Below are positions 50,702 to 58,299 of a DNA stretch of 60,343 bases, piece after piece. The notes under the pieces were generated by a model. The model had not been told where the DNA came from, ran no database searches, and saw only the letters and a list, made by a program, of their open reading frames with translations. Both the position numbers and the translations under genes were made by a program. How positions within the stretch are numbered: the first letter of the stretch is position 1; the number at the start of each line of letters is the position of its first letter. The DNA comes from an uncultured Prevotella sp. (GTDB lineage: Bacteria; Bacteroidota; Bacteroidia; Bacteroidales; Bacteroidaceae), in the NCBI GenBank assembly GCA_946404405.1, contig CAMJDL010000016.1:1-60343 (forward strand), read 5' to 3'.

Positions 50702-51265
50702 TTATTTAATTTCTTCCAATGCACCAGTCTCAGAGTCAATAATGAATCCGCGAACAAAGATATCCTTTGGAACAAGTGGATGGGTTTTGATGGTTTCAAC
50801 GGTTTTGCGGACGGATTCTGGTGTATCCTTGAATCCCTCCAGCCAATGATCCAGGTTGATGCCACACTTGCGGATGGTGTCAAGTGTCTCATCCGTCACA
50901 CCACGCGCAATCATCTCATGATGAAAGTGGTCGAAGCTCATGTGACAGGCTCCACAATGGGAGTGAGCCACCACCATGATTTCCTCCACACCCAGTTCAT
51001 AGATAGCCACAATGAGGCTACGCATGGCAGAGTCAAAGGCAGAAATCACCAAGCCACCAGCGTTCTTGATAATCTTTGCGTCACCATTCTTCAGGCCGAG
51101 TGCAGCTGGAAGCAATTCGGTCAGTCGGGTGTCCATACATGACAATACAGCCAGCTTCTTATCTGGGTACTTGCTGGTCAGGTACTTCTCGTAGCCTTTT
51201 TGTTCTACGAAGGTCTTATTGAATGCAATAATCTGGTCTATCATACGCGTAATACCTAATTTCAT
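50702..51265 (-). CDS. beta-carbonic anhydrase
   Basis: A 187-aa beta-class carbonic anhydrase with the zinc and catalytic residues C43-x-D45-x-R47 (LSCMDTRLTELL) and H101-x-x-C104 (VVAHSHCGAC). It interconverts CO2 and bicarbonate. The minus-strand promoter TATCTTTG is at 51286-51279. The ATG at 51265 is used, though 51244 is also possible. Start choice does not touch the active site. Confidence 0.93.
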   Translation of the reverse strand: MKLGITRMIDQIIAFNKTFVEQKGYEKYLTSKYPDKKLAVLSCMDTRLTELLPAALGLKNGDAKIIKNAGGLVISAFDSAMRSLIVAIYELGVEEIMVVAHSHCGACHMSFDHFHHEMIARGVTDETLDTIRKCGINLDHWLEGFKDTPESVRKTVETIKTHPLVPKDIFVRGFIIDSETGALEEIK

Positions 51266-51308
51266 TTAAAACTATGGGCAAAGATAGTGATTATTGCTCA
51301 TTATTTCG

Positions 51309-51316
51309 TATTTTTG
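51309..51316 (+). promoter_or_regulatory. -7 promoter box
   Basis: TATTTTTG followed by CACC, 38 bases before the ATG at 51355. Confidence 0.55.
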
Positions 51317-51354
51317 CACCGATTATTAGGATACTTTAATGAAGAGAGTGAGTT

Positions 51355-51720
51355 ATGGGACACGGTAATCTTTGGCTATTTAATATGGAAATGTGCTGTA
51401 GAATGCAGATTTCCTCATTACGGGTAAAGCTGGAAGAGTGCAAGATGATTGGCAGGACTAACTGCGTCGTCAGTCCTAACTATCCTGCTGCTTCCAATGA
51501 GGACTATCTCTTTGACTGCATGAACCTGTATGCTAAGTTGAAGGAAGATGGCCAGGTGGAGGTTGAAGGTGTGGTGTTCTACTGGAATCCTGTTGACGGT
51601 GATACGCAGAAATCAGCAGTCATCCGTACTTTCAAAGATATAGATGAATGCCTCACTTGGCTGAGTAATGAATATCCAGCCAGTGATGAATGTGTTGAAA
51701 TATTAAATGAAAATTGTTAG
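51355..51720 (+). CDS. hypothetical protein
   Basis: A 121-aa protein (MGHGNLWLFNMEMCCRMQIS) of unknown family with several cysteines. A 9-codon ORF at 51339 overlaps its start in another frame. It ends just before the cytosolic nitroreductase gene (2 bases between the stop and the chosen ATG) and is likely co-transcribed with it. Confidence 0.55.
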   Translation: MGHGNLWLFNMEMCCRMQISSLRVKLEECKMIGRTNCVVSPNYPAASNEDYLFDCMNLYAKLKEDGQVEVEGVVFYWNPVDGDTQKSAVIRTFKDIDECLTWLSNEYPASDECVEILNENC

Positions 51721-51722
51721 AT

Positions 51723-52220
51723 ATGAACTTTTTAGAACTTACAAAAAACAGATACAGTTGTAGGGCTTATAAGTCCCTCAACGTGGAGAAAGAGAAATTG
51801 GATTATATCCTGGAGTGTGTTCGTTTTGCGCCTTCTGCTGTAAACAAACAGCCTTGGCGATTCCATATTGTCAGCAACGAGGATGAAAAGGCCAAGCTAC
51901 AGCAGTGCTATAACCGTGATTGGTTCAAGACGGCTCCGATGTATATCATTGCCTCTATCCTGCATGATGAAGAGTGGGTGAGGGCTGACGGCAAACATCA
52001 TGGCAACATTGATATTGCCATTGCCGTAGAGCACCTTTGTCTGGCTGCAACAGAACAAGGTTTGGCTACCTGTTGGGTATGCAACTTTGATGCAAACCTA
52101 TGCAAAGAGCAGTTTGGCTTGTCTGAAAATGAGGAGCCAGCCGTCATCATTCCTTTGGGCTATGCTGCTGATGAGATGAAACCAAAGAGCCGTAAAGCTA
52201 TTGATGATATTATAAAGTGA
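51723..52220 (+). CDS. nitroreductase-family protein
   Basis: A 165-aa cytosolic nitroreductase: MNFLELTKNRYSCRAYKSLN at the start, RFAPSAVNKQPWRFHIV for FMN and TEQGLATCWVCNFD near the end. It reduces an unknown acceptor. The ATG at 51723 was chosen over a TTG at 51714. It is the second nitroreductase within 1.7 kb; the other is exported. Confidence 0.9.
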   Translation: MNFLELTKNRYSCRAYKSLNVEKEKLDYILECVRFAPSAVNKQPWRFHIVSNEDEKAKLQQCYNRDWFKTAPMYIIASILHDEEWVRADGKHHGNIDIAIAVEHLCLAATEQGLATCWVCNFDANLCKEQFGLSENEEPAVIIPLGYAADEMKPKSRKAIDDIIK

Positions 52221-52221
52221 T

Positions 52222-52371
52222 ATGGCATACACAGGACGTTTTGGACAGTCAGACGACTATCGTCGCGAGGAACTGATACGGAAAATCGAGCATTCCTTGG
52301 AAAGCCTGACTCTGCAGGAGTTGGAGGCTCTGTATTATGATATGAGCACAAAGAATTATATAAACGATTAA
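52222..52371 (+). CDS. hypothetical 49-aa protein
   Basis: A short ORF (MAYTGRFGQSDDYRREELIR) with a helical end, starting 1 base after the nitroreductase stop and ending 4 bases before the cyclophilin ATG. The tight packing argues it is real. No family recognised. Confidence 0.6.
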   Translation: MAYTGRFGQSDDYRREELIRKIEHSLESLTLQELEALYYDMSTKNYIND

Positions 52372-52375
52372 TAAT

Positions 52376-53104
52376 ATGCGAGTAAAGATACAAACTATGT
52401 TAGGCGACATCGTGATTCGCCTGTATGATGAGACACCCATTCATCGTGACAACTTCGTGAAGCTGGTGAAGGAGGGATATTATGATGGAACGCTGTTCCA
52501 TCGTGTGATTAAGGACTTCATGATTCAGGGCGGTGATCCTGACTCAAAGGGTGCACCTGCTGGTAAAATGCTTGGCGTCGGTGGCCCTGACTATACGCTG
52601 GAAGCAGAAATCAAAGATGGCTTGTTCCATAAGCGTGGTGCTTTAGCTGCAGCACGTCAGGGTGACGAGGTGAATCCGGAGCGCAGAAGCAGCGGCTCAC
52701 AGTTCTATATTGTCTGGGGACAAGTATATAATGAAGGTCAGCTCCGTCAGTTCTCCAAGCAGCTGAAAATGCAGAAGATTCAGTCTGCCTTCAATCAGCT
52801 GGCCGCACAGCATCGCGACGAGATTATGCAGATGCGCCGTGAACGCAATCGCGCAGGACTACAGGAACTTCAGGACAAGCTCGCTGCCGAAGCAGAAGCA
52901 CAGGTAACTGGCAATGGTCTGACTGATCAACAGCTGAAGATATATTCAACCATTGGCGGTACGCCCCACCTCGATGGTCAGTATACCATATTTGGTGAAG
53001 TAGAGGAGGGCCTTGATGTTGTGGAAATGATTCAAGGTACTGCAACAGGACGTGCCGATCGTCCTGTTGATGACATCGAAATGCGAATATCAGTTATTCA
53101 GTAA
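52376..53104 (+). CDS. cyclophilin-type peptidyl-prolyl isomerase
   Basis: A 242-aa cyclophilin with FHRVIKDFMIQGGDP, SGSQFYIVWG and the late GGTPHLDGQYTIFGEV. An insert of about 65 charged helical residues (QLRQFSKQLKMQKIQSAFNQ onward) splits the domain before the last motif. It speeds proline isomerisation. No signal peptide. It ends 42 bases before phage-like small genes. Confidence 0.93.
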   Translation: MRVKIQTMLGDIVIRLYDETPIHRDNFVKLVKEGYYDGTLFHRVIKDFMIQGGDPDSKGAPAGKMLGVGGPDYTLEAEIKDGLFHKRGALAAARQGDEVNPERRSSGSQFYIVWGQVYNEGQLRQFSKQLKMQKIQSAFNQLAAQHRDEIMQMRRERNRAGLQELQDKLAAEAEAQVTGNGLTDQQLKIYSTIGGTPHLDGQYTIFGEVEEGLDVVEMIQGTATGRADRPVDDIEMRISVIQ

Positions 53105-53146
53105 TGACATTCAAGGATGTTATTAACTTCTACATCAAACTTGAAT

Positions 53147-53455
53147 ATGACGCTCCCCAAGTTCATAATAACAATGGATGGGATGTTCCGCCTCGGCATG
53201 GTCAACCAGCATAAGCACTTGCTGAAGGCTGGTGACCAGTGCATTGGCGGTGGATATTATCACTTTGATTTTGTTTCTAACTCCATCATTCTTGATAGGG
53301 AATCATACGATTTTGGCCGCCCCAAGTGGCATCTGCTGGATGTACTTAAAGTCCCTTCTACCTATCGAGGCATGCGTATCGTCTACAAGTACGATGACGG
53401 ATTCCACGATAATTTCAACGTCAGCGAGGAATTACAAATAGAATACTATGACTGA
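53147..53455 (+). CDS. phage-associated small protein
   Basis: A 102-aa beta-rich protein starting MTLPKFIITMDGMFRLGMVN with GDQCIGGGYYHFDFVSNSII and SYDFGRPKW. I recall close relatives in Bacteroidales prophage-like loci. The ATG at 53147 fits that start; an upstream frame to 53117 adds a poor leader. It overlaps the next gene by 8 bases. Confidence 0.6.
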   Translation: MTLPKFIITMDGMFRLGMVNQHKHLLKAGDQCIGGGYYHFDFVSNSIILDRESYDFGRPKWHLLDVLKVPSTYRGMRIVYKYDDGFHDNFNVSEELQIEYYD

Positions 53456-53684
53456 CTTCGATTCCATCTGGCGCACTCAGGATGAAATCAGGACGGTTGT
53501 CAATGCTGTTCTGGGTGAATACATCTGGAATCTTGCATACGACGAGAAGCGTAGTGCGATCGTCCTTGAACTGACAAAGTATCTAGAGGAGGATACTATC
53601 AGCTACCTGTGCTGTCAGTTCCCAATCTCCGCCGACTACGACGGCATAGGGTCGCACGGCTCTACAATCGCCTTCTACATCTAA
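53448..53684 (+). CDS. phage-associated small protein
   Basis: A 78-aa acidic protein (MTDFDSIWRTQDEIRTVVNA) with helical then beta character. It overlaps the preceding gene and is followed by a promoter for the lysis genes. Family unknown. Confidence 0.5.
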   Translation: MTDFDSIWRTQDEIRTVVNAVLGEYIWNLAYDEKRSAIVLELTKYLEEDTISYLCCQFPISADYDGIGSHGSTIAFYI

Positions 53685-53755
53685 GTAATATTGTCTTTTC
53701 TCTGTTGATGGGCTGCTTGTACCTTTGCAGCAGTATTCATCAACACAAAAGCAAT

Positions 53756-54001
53756 ATGACTAAAGAAACTCGAACTGACGTTCAAATCTATTCGGCCATC
53801 GCCATGCTGCTGGCTGGCGTAGCACTGGCCACCGCTGGCTTTGTCGTTCCACCTACAGGTGAAATATCTGACTCGGTGCTGCTGTTCTTCGCACAATGCC
53901 TGATATACGCAGGCTCTATCTTTGGAGTCAGCATATACATCCACACGAAGTTCGCTGAACTCAAATCCGCCATAGAGGGGGAGGAAGGAGGCCAGGCATG
54001 A
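53756..54001 (+). CDS. holin-like membrane protein
   Basis: An 81-aa protein with two hydrophobic segments (IYSAIAMLLAGVALATAGFV, then LLFFAQCLIYAGSIFGVSIY) and charged ends. Size, topology and place directly before an amidase are what is expected of a phage holin, which lets the lysin cross the membrane. A TACCTTTG box is near 53719-53726. Its stop overlaps the amidase ATG. Confidence 0.7.
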   Translation: MTKETRTDVQIYSAIAMLLAGVALATAGFVVPPTGEISDSVLLFFAQCLIYAGSIFGVSIYIHTKFAELKSAIEGEEGGQA

Positions 54002-54510
54002 GACCGATAACTGAAATCATCGTGCATTGTACGGCTTCGCCTGAAGGTGTTCCCATGACTGTCAAGCAGATTGATGACATCCATCGTAACGAACGCCATT
54101 GGGCCAATGGTATAGGCTATCACAAAGTGATATACCTAGACGGCACTATCCATGACGGCAGGCCCATCGATATGATGGGCGCTCATTGTAATGATGGGGG
54201 CCATAACCGATATAGCATCGGTGTGGTCTACGTCGGTGGATGTGCAAAGGATGGCAAGACTGCCAAGGATACACGCACGCCTGAGCAGAAGGAGGCTCTG
54301 GCTAAGCTGCTGGGTGAGCTGCACAGACAGTTCCCTATGGCGAAGCTGTATGGCCACAGGGAACTGGTGTGCAGCCTGAAGAAGAAGGATCCTCATTACG
54401 ATTGCACACGATGCAAGGGATATCCGGCATTCTGCCGCGATGCTAAGAAATCGTGCCCGTCGTTTGACGTTCACGAATATGACTATATCTTTAATGACCA
54501 ACACAAATGA
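53998..54510 (+). CDS. N-acetylmuramoyl-L-alanine amidase
   Basis: A 170-aa amidase_2/PGRP-type enzyme. It has ITEIIVHCTASPEG with the first zinc His, IGYHKVIYLDGTIHDGRP in the core, GHRELVCS with the second His and a late CPSFDV block with the third ligand position. It cuts the amide between MurNAc and L-Ala. No signal peptide; the holin-like gene upstream would allow release. A typical lysis cassette. Confidence 0.93.
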   Translation: MRPITEIIVHCTASPEGVPMTVKQIDDIHRNERHWANGIGYHKVIYLDGTIHDGRPIDMMGAHCNDGGHNRYSIGVVYVGGCAKDGKTAKDTRTPEQKEALAKLLGELHRQFPMAKLYGHRELVCSLKKKDPHYDCTRCKGYPAFCRDAKKSCPSFDVHEYDYIFNDQHK

Positions 54511-55040
54511 AATATAATTCTTGTTCTTACTGCTTCTTTCATAATTGTTTGATTCTTTGTCTGTTTCTTACTGCCTGTGCAGCTAAGCGTAGCGCAATGA
54601 AGGCGGTAAGTCAAAGTGAGACGGCATCCGTGACGGAATCCCGTCTCACTTTTTACCGCACAATCGATTCGCTATCAAAACAGCTCGTACTTTCTTGCGA
54701 TAGCGCCATTATATGGGTACCGGAGTTTCCGACAGCTTATACATCAAGGATGATAGGCTGCACGGAAACTCCGACTGACTCAGTAAAAGCACTTAGAACT
54801 CCACACAAAGTCAAGGTCTACGGACTACATCTCAATGAGAACATTGAGAAGAAGTCCGTAAACAACGCCGATTTGAAGGACAGCGTGAACACGTTTACCC
54901 AGTCCGAGAAAAACAAATCGGCCTCTAAGCAAAGCTCGTCACCGAGGTGCGTCCTAAAGGATATCATCTTTATGATCATCCTCGTCTGCATCCTCTATAT
55001 CATCTATAGATGCAGACGATTCCTTAAGAATCTTCTTTAG
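54507..55040 (+). CDS. spanin-like lipoprotein with C-terminal anchor
   Basis: A 177-aa protein with a lipobox (LILCLFLTACAAK), a polar middle and a C-terminal hydrophobic helix followed by basic residues (IIFMIILVCILYIIYRCRR). A lipid-anchored, membrane-spanning layout next to holin and amidase is suggestive of a unimolecular spanin. The ATG overlaps the amidase stop (ATGA). Alternative: an unrelated lipoprotein. Confidence 0.6.
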   Translation: MKYNSCSYCFFHNCLILCLFLTACAAKRSAMKAVSQSETASVTESRLTFYRTIDSLSKQLVLSCDSAIIWVPEFPTAYTSRMIGCTETPTDSVKALRTPHKVKVYGLHLNENIEKKSVNNADLKDSVNTFTQSEKNKSASKQSSSPRCVLKDIIFMIILVCILYIIYRCRRFLKNLL

Positions 55041-55520
55041 TTATCGCTCTGGCGGACAAACATTGGCTATGATTTCAATATGGATAGATTGAGGTCATAG
55101 CAGAAGATTGTCTTGTCGCCATGGCCACAAGTACAACAAAGAAACCCTCAGACAGGGCGTTACCGCTCATTCTTGTCTAAGGGATTTCTGTGTTGCACTC
55201 GTGGCTTATTACCGCACATTCGTGCGTGTGAGGAAGGCAATGAAGGTAAGGGCATGGCAGAAAATAGCGAGACCCAAGGGCTTTTGAGCGTATGAGGCAA
55301 CGAAAAGCTATTTTTAACAAGTGAGACGAAAAGGCTCATTTTCTTAACATCTATTTACATATTCCGCTCGGTTGATAGGTCGGTAGAGGTTCGGGCGAAC
55401 AGGGCGCGTGGGGGGTCTTTACTCCGAAGGGTTAAGGGCTCGGCCCTTAACAATCCCGTAAGTCATTGGTAATCAGCAACCGCAACAGTTATTAACTTAA
55501 CTATTTTCGGTTTTAACAAA
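55041..55520. other. decayed stretch after the lysis cassette
   Basis: A 19-codon ORF (55121-55180, MATSTTKKPSDRALPLILV) is followed in another frame by CVALVAYYRTFVRVRKAMKV to a stop at 55288, which suggests one small gene with a frameshift. Beyond that no frame is supportable. The region is G-rich near 55400-55445. Confidence 0.35.
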
Positions 55521-55522
55521 AA

Positions 55523-55542
55523 ACGCCCTGTTTTCAGGACGT
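55523..55542. terminator. intrinsic terminator between convergent units
   Basis: ACGCCCTG/CAGGACGT, one mismatch, with A-run before and T-run after, so it can act on both strands. Confidence 0.75.
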
Positions 55543-55557
55543 TTTTGGAATTGCTAA

Positions 55558-55830
55558 TTACTTAAATAATTCGGAATGAGAACCTAATCTTACTAATTCT
55601 ATGATGTCTGTATTCTCATCAATCCAAATCAATAGGAAATCGTTCTGTATATGACATTCCATACAGCCTTTATATTCTCCCGTCAACTTATGAGGTAGAT
55701 ATTCTGCAGGTATAGGTTCTTCTTTCATCAGTTTGTTCAAAATCACCTTGAGGTCATTAACCTTCTGCTGGTTATTTTTTATCCTCTTGTAGTCTTTCTT
55801 GTATTGAGTAGTGGGTTGAAGTTTCTTCAT
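55558..55830 (-). CDS. YafQ/RelE-type mRNA interferase toxin
   Basis: A 90-aa toxin: LQPTTQYKKDYKRIKNN, then LPHKLTGEYKGCMECHIQND and LLIWIDENTDIIELVRLGSH. H-x-L-x-G-x-x-x-G, the E-C-H-I-x-x-D and terminal S-H are YafQ marks. It cleaves mRNA at the ribosome. Its ATG overlaps the antitoxin stop by one base. The pair lies within the phage gene order. Confidence 0.9.
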   Translation of the reverse strand: MKKLQPTTQYKKDYKRIKNNQQKVNDLKVILNKLMKEEPIPAEYLPHKLTGEYKGCMECHIQNDFLLIWIDENTDIIELVRLGSHSELFK

Positions 55831-56081
55831 TATTCAGCGTCAAGGTCGTTAAGCAGGTCGTCGACGTTGTCGTAGACCTTATTAGGATTCTTGCCAGAGC
55901 GTGCTTCTGCGATAGCTAACTTTGTTGTCTCATTGGGCTCATGATACACGATGTCTAACAAAACGCTCTCAACATAATTGTTAAGCGTCCTGTTCTCACG
56001 GGCTGCATTGCGTTTTAAACCTTCCAACAAATCTGCTCTAAGACGGAAGGATGCTGGTTTTCTAATAATTGCTGTTGCCAT
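55830..56081 (-). CDS. ribbon-helix-helix antitoxin (DinJ/RelB-like)
   Basis: An 83-aa protein starting MATAIIRKPASFRLRADLLE with RHH features (A-S-F-R-L-R, then ENRTLNNYVESVLL) and an acidic C-terminal tail that would cover the toxin. ATG at 56081 was chosen because the promoter box TATCTTTG is at 56121-56114. It represses its own operon. Confidence 0.88.
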   Translation of the reverse strand: MATAIIRKPASFRLRADLLEGLKRNAARENRTLNNYVESVLLDIVYHEPNETTKLAIAEARSGKNPNKVYDNVDDLLNDLDAE

Positions 56082-56261
56082 ACTTTGTATATTTATTGTA
56101 ATACATTTGCCTGCAAAGATAATACTTTTAGATGATAAATCCAAATAATTACCCGTATTTCTGCAAAATTAGTGTATTATGCAATTCTTACAAATCCACA
56201 TGTCTTTTATAGAGATTGCTTTTCTATCTATTTTTGCACTATCATTTCAATTTATAAAATC

Positions 56262-58244
56262 ATGTCATCAATCAACACAAATGCAACTGTCACCTTGACT
56301 GTCAACGGCAAACAGGCTCAGGATATGCTCGACAACCTGAAAAAGAAGTCGCAAGACCTGGAGAAGGCCATTGAGGGAGCAGCCAAAGCTGGCAATAAGG
56401 TGGAACTGAAACGACTCCAGAAGGAACTAAAGCAGACCAACCGCCAGATAGCTCAGATAGAATCGGCTACTGTCGGTGTGGAAAAGGTGCTGAAGAATCT
56501 GGATAAAACAACTCCCAAGGAACTAAACAAGACGCTCCATACACTTCGCCAGCAATTGAACGGTATAGAGCGTGGTACTGTGGAATGGAACCGTCAGGCT
56601 GAAGCCATCCGTAAGGTAAAAGCGGAAATAGCCCGTGTCAATGCTGACCTTATCGAGGGTGAAGGCTTCTGGGACCGCTTCAACCGCAAGATGAACGACT
56701 GGCAGACAACCCTGATGGGTATGATTGCAGCCGTGACCGGTCTCATTATGGCTGGTCGCTCAGCTGTTAAGGCGTTTGCGGACATGGACGCAGAGATGGC
56801 CAACGTCCGCAAGTTCACGGGTATGACCAAGGAACAGGTGGAGGACTTGAACGAGGAATTCAAGAAGATGAACACCAGAACCTCGCGTGAACAGCTGAAC
56901 ATGCTTGCGGAGGATGCGGGTAAGTTAGGCAAGCAGTCGAAAGAGGAAATATTAGGATTTGTTCGTGCTGCAGACCAGATAAATGTTGCCTTGGATGAAC
57001 TGGGCGATGGAGCCACGCTGACGCTATCGAAGCTGACCACCATCTTCGGGGACGAGGAACGGCTGGGTACTGAAAAGGCCTTGCTGTCCATCGGTTCTGT
57101 CATCAACGAGCTTTCCAAGAACTGTACGGCAGCGGCACCTTATCTGGCTAACTTTGCCAAACGAATGGCTGGCGTTGGTGCCCAGGCTGAGATGACTATC
57201 CCGCAGATCATGGGCTTTGCAGCCGTGCTGGATAGTCAGGGACAGGCCGTAGAGATGTCGGCTACCGCCGTGTCCAAGCTGATTATGGACATGTTCAAGC
57301 AGCAGGATAAGGTCATCAAGGCTACTGGCATGAATGCTGAGAAATTCAAAGAGGCGCTTTCTCGTAGTACCAACGAAGGACTCTTGATGTTGCTTGATAC
57401 CTTGAATAAGTTAGGCAACATTGATGTGCTGGCTCCTGTATTCAAGGATATGGGTGAGAATGGTGCCCGTGCAGCACAGGTTATTTCCGCTCTGGCTGGT
57501 AATTTGGATATGGTGAAATGGGAGCAGGAGGAAGCAGCCAAAGCTTTCAAGGAAGCAACGTCTGTCACCAAGGAATACAACGTACAGAACACAACGGTTC
57601 AGGCTGGTTTGGATAAGGCTCGTAAGCGTGTCAAGGAGATGGCAGTGGAGCTGGGAGAGAAGTTGCAGCCTGTCATGTCACATGTGCTTTCATCAACGAC
57701 TTTGCTCTTAAAGTTCCTGTCTACCATCGTAGATTTCTGTATCAAGTACAAGACTGTATTGGTGACGCTGACAGTTGCAGCTGTTGGTTATTATACAGCC
57801 GTTAAGTTGCAGTATCTCTGGTCTTTGCGTTTTGTGGCTGTACAAAAACTAAAAGCAGCTGCAATGGCTGTTGAGGATGCCATGCTGGCTGCAAGTATCC
57901 TGAAACACAAGGTGCTTCGTGGTGAGTTAACGGCAACTGCAGCAGCTCAGACTTACTTCAACAAGGTACTGAAGATGAACCCGATGGGTGCCGCTATCGC
58001 AGCAGCTACCATCCTCATTGGATTGTATGTAAAGTTTGCCTGTTCTTCAAACGATGCAGCACAGGCTCAGAAGCGTTTGCTGGATATTGAGGAAGAGGCA
58101 AACCGGAATACACGTGATGAGATTTCCAAGATTGAGCGTTTGAGAAAGACCGTCGAGGACGAGACGCTGTCTGTCAACAACAGGCGTAAGGCCATTGAGG
58201 AGTTACAGCAGATAGTTCCTAGCTATCCATGCCAGTATCTCTGA
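56262..58244 (+). CDS. phage tail tape-measure protein, N-terminal part (frameshifted)
   Basis: From the ATG at 56262 there are 660 residues: a coiled-coil start (MLDNLKKKSQDLEKAIEGAA), hydrophobic segments near 160 and 505-525, and a TP901-like core (EQLNMLAEDAGKLGKQSKEE, MTIPQIMGFAAVLDSQGQAV). The frame ends at SYPCQYL. Dropping one C near 58229 (TATCCATGCC) would continue into the frame of the next entry. A TATTTTTG box is at about 56229. Tape-measure proteins set tail length. Confidence 0.88.
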   Translation: MSSINTNATVTLTVNGKQAQDMLDNLKKKSQDLEKAIEGAAKAGNKVELKRLQKELKQTNRQIAQIESATVGVEKVLKNLDKTTPKELNKTLHTLRQQLNGIERGTVEWNRQAEAIRKVKAEIARVNADLIEGEGFWDRFNRKMNDWQTTLMGMIAAVTGLIMAGRSAVKAFADMDAEMANVRKFTGMTKEQVEDLNEEFKKMNTRTSREQLNMLAEDAGKLGKQSKEEILGFVRAADQINVALDELGDGATLTLSKLTTIFGDEERLGTEKALLSIGSVINELSKNCTAAAPYLANFAKRMAGVGAQAEMTIPQIMGFAAVLDSQGQAVEMSATAVSKLIMDMFKQQDKVIKATGMNAEKFKEALSRSTNEGLLMLLDTLNKLGNIDVLAPVFKDMGENGARAAQVISALAGNLDMVKWEQEEAAKAFKEATSVTKEYNVQNTTVQAGLDKARKRVKEMAVELGEKLQPVMSHVLSSTTLLLKFLSTIVDFCIKYKTVLVTLTVAAVGYYTAVKLQYLWSLRFVAVQKLKAAAMAVEDAMLAASILKHKVLRGELTATAAAQTYFNKVLKMNPMGAAIAAATILIGLYVKFACSSNDAAQAQKRLLDIEEEANRNTRDEISKIERLRKTVEDETLSVNNRRKAIEELQQIVPSYPCQYL

Positions 58245-58299
58245 GGAAGGACGACTGTATGGCCATAACGCCAAGATCCTGAAGAACTATACGGAGCAG

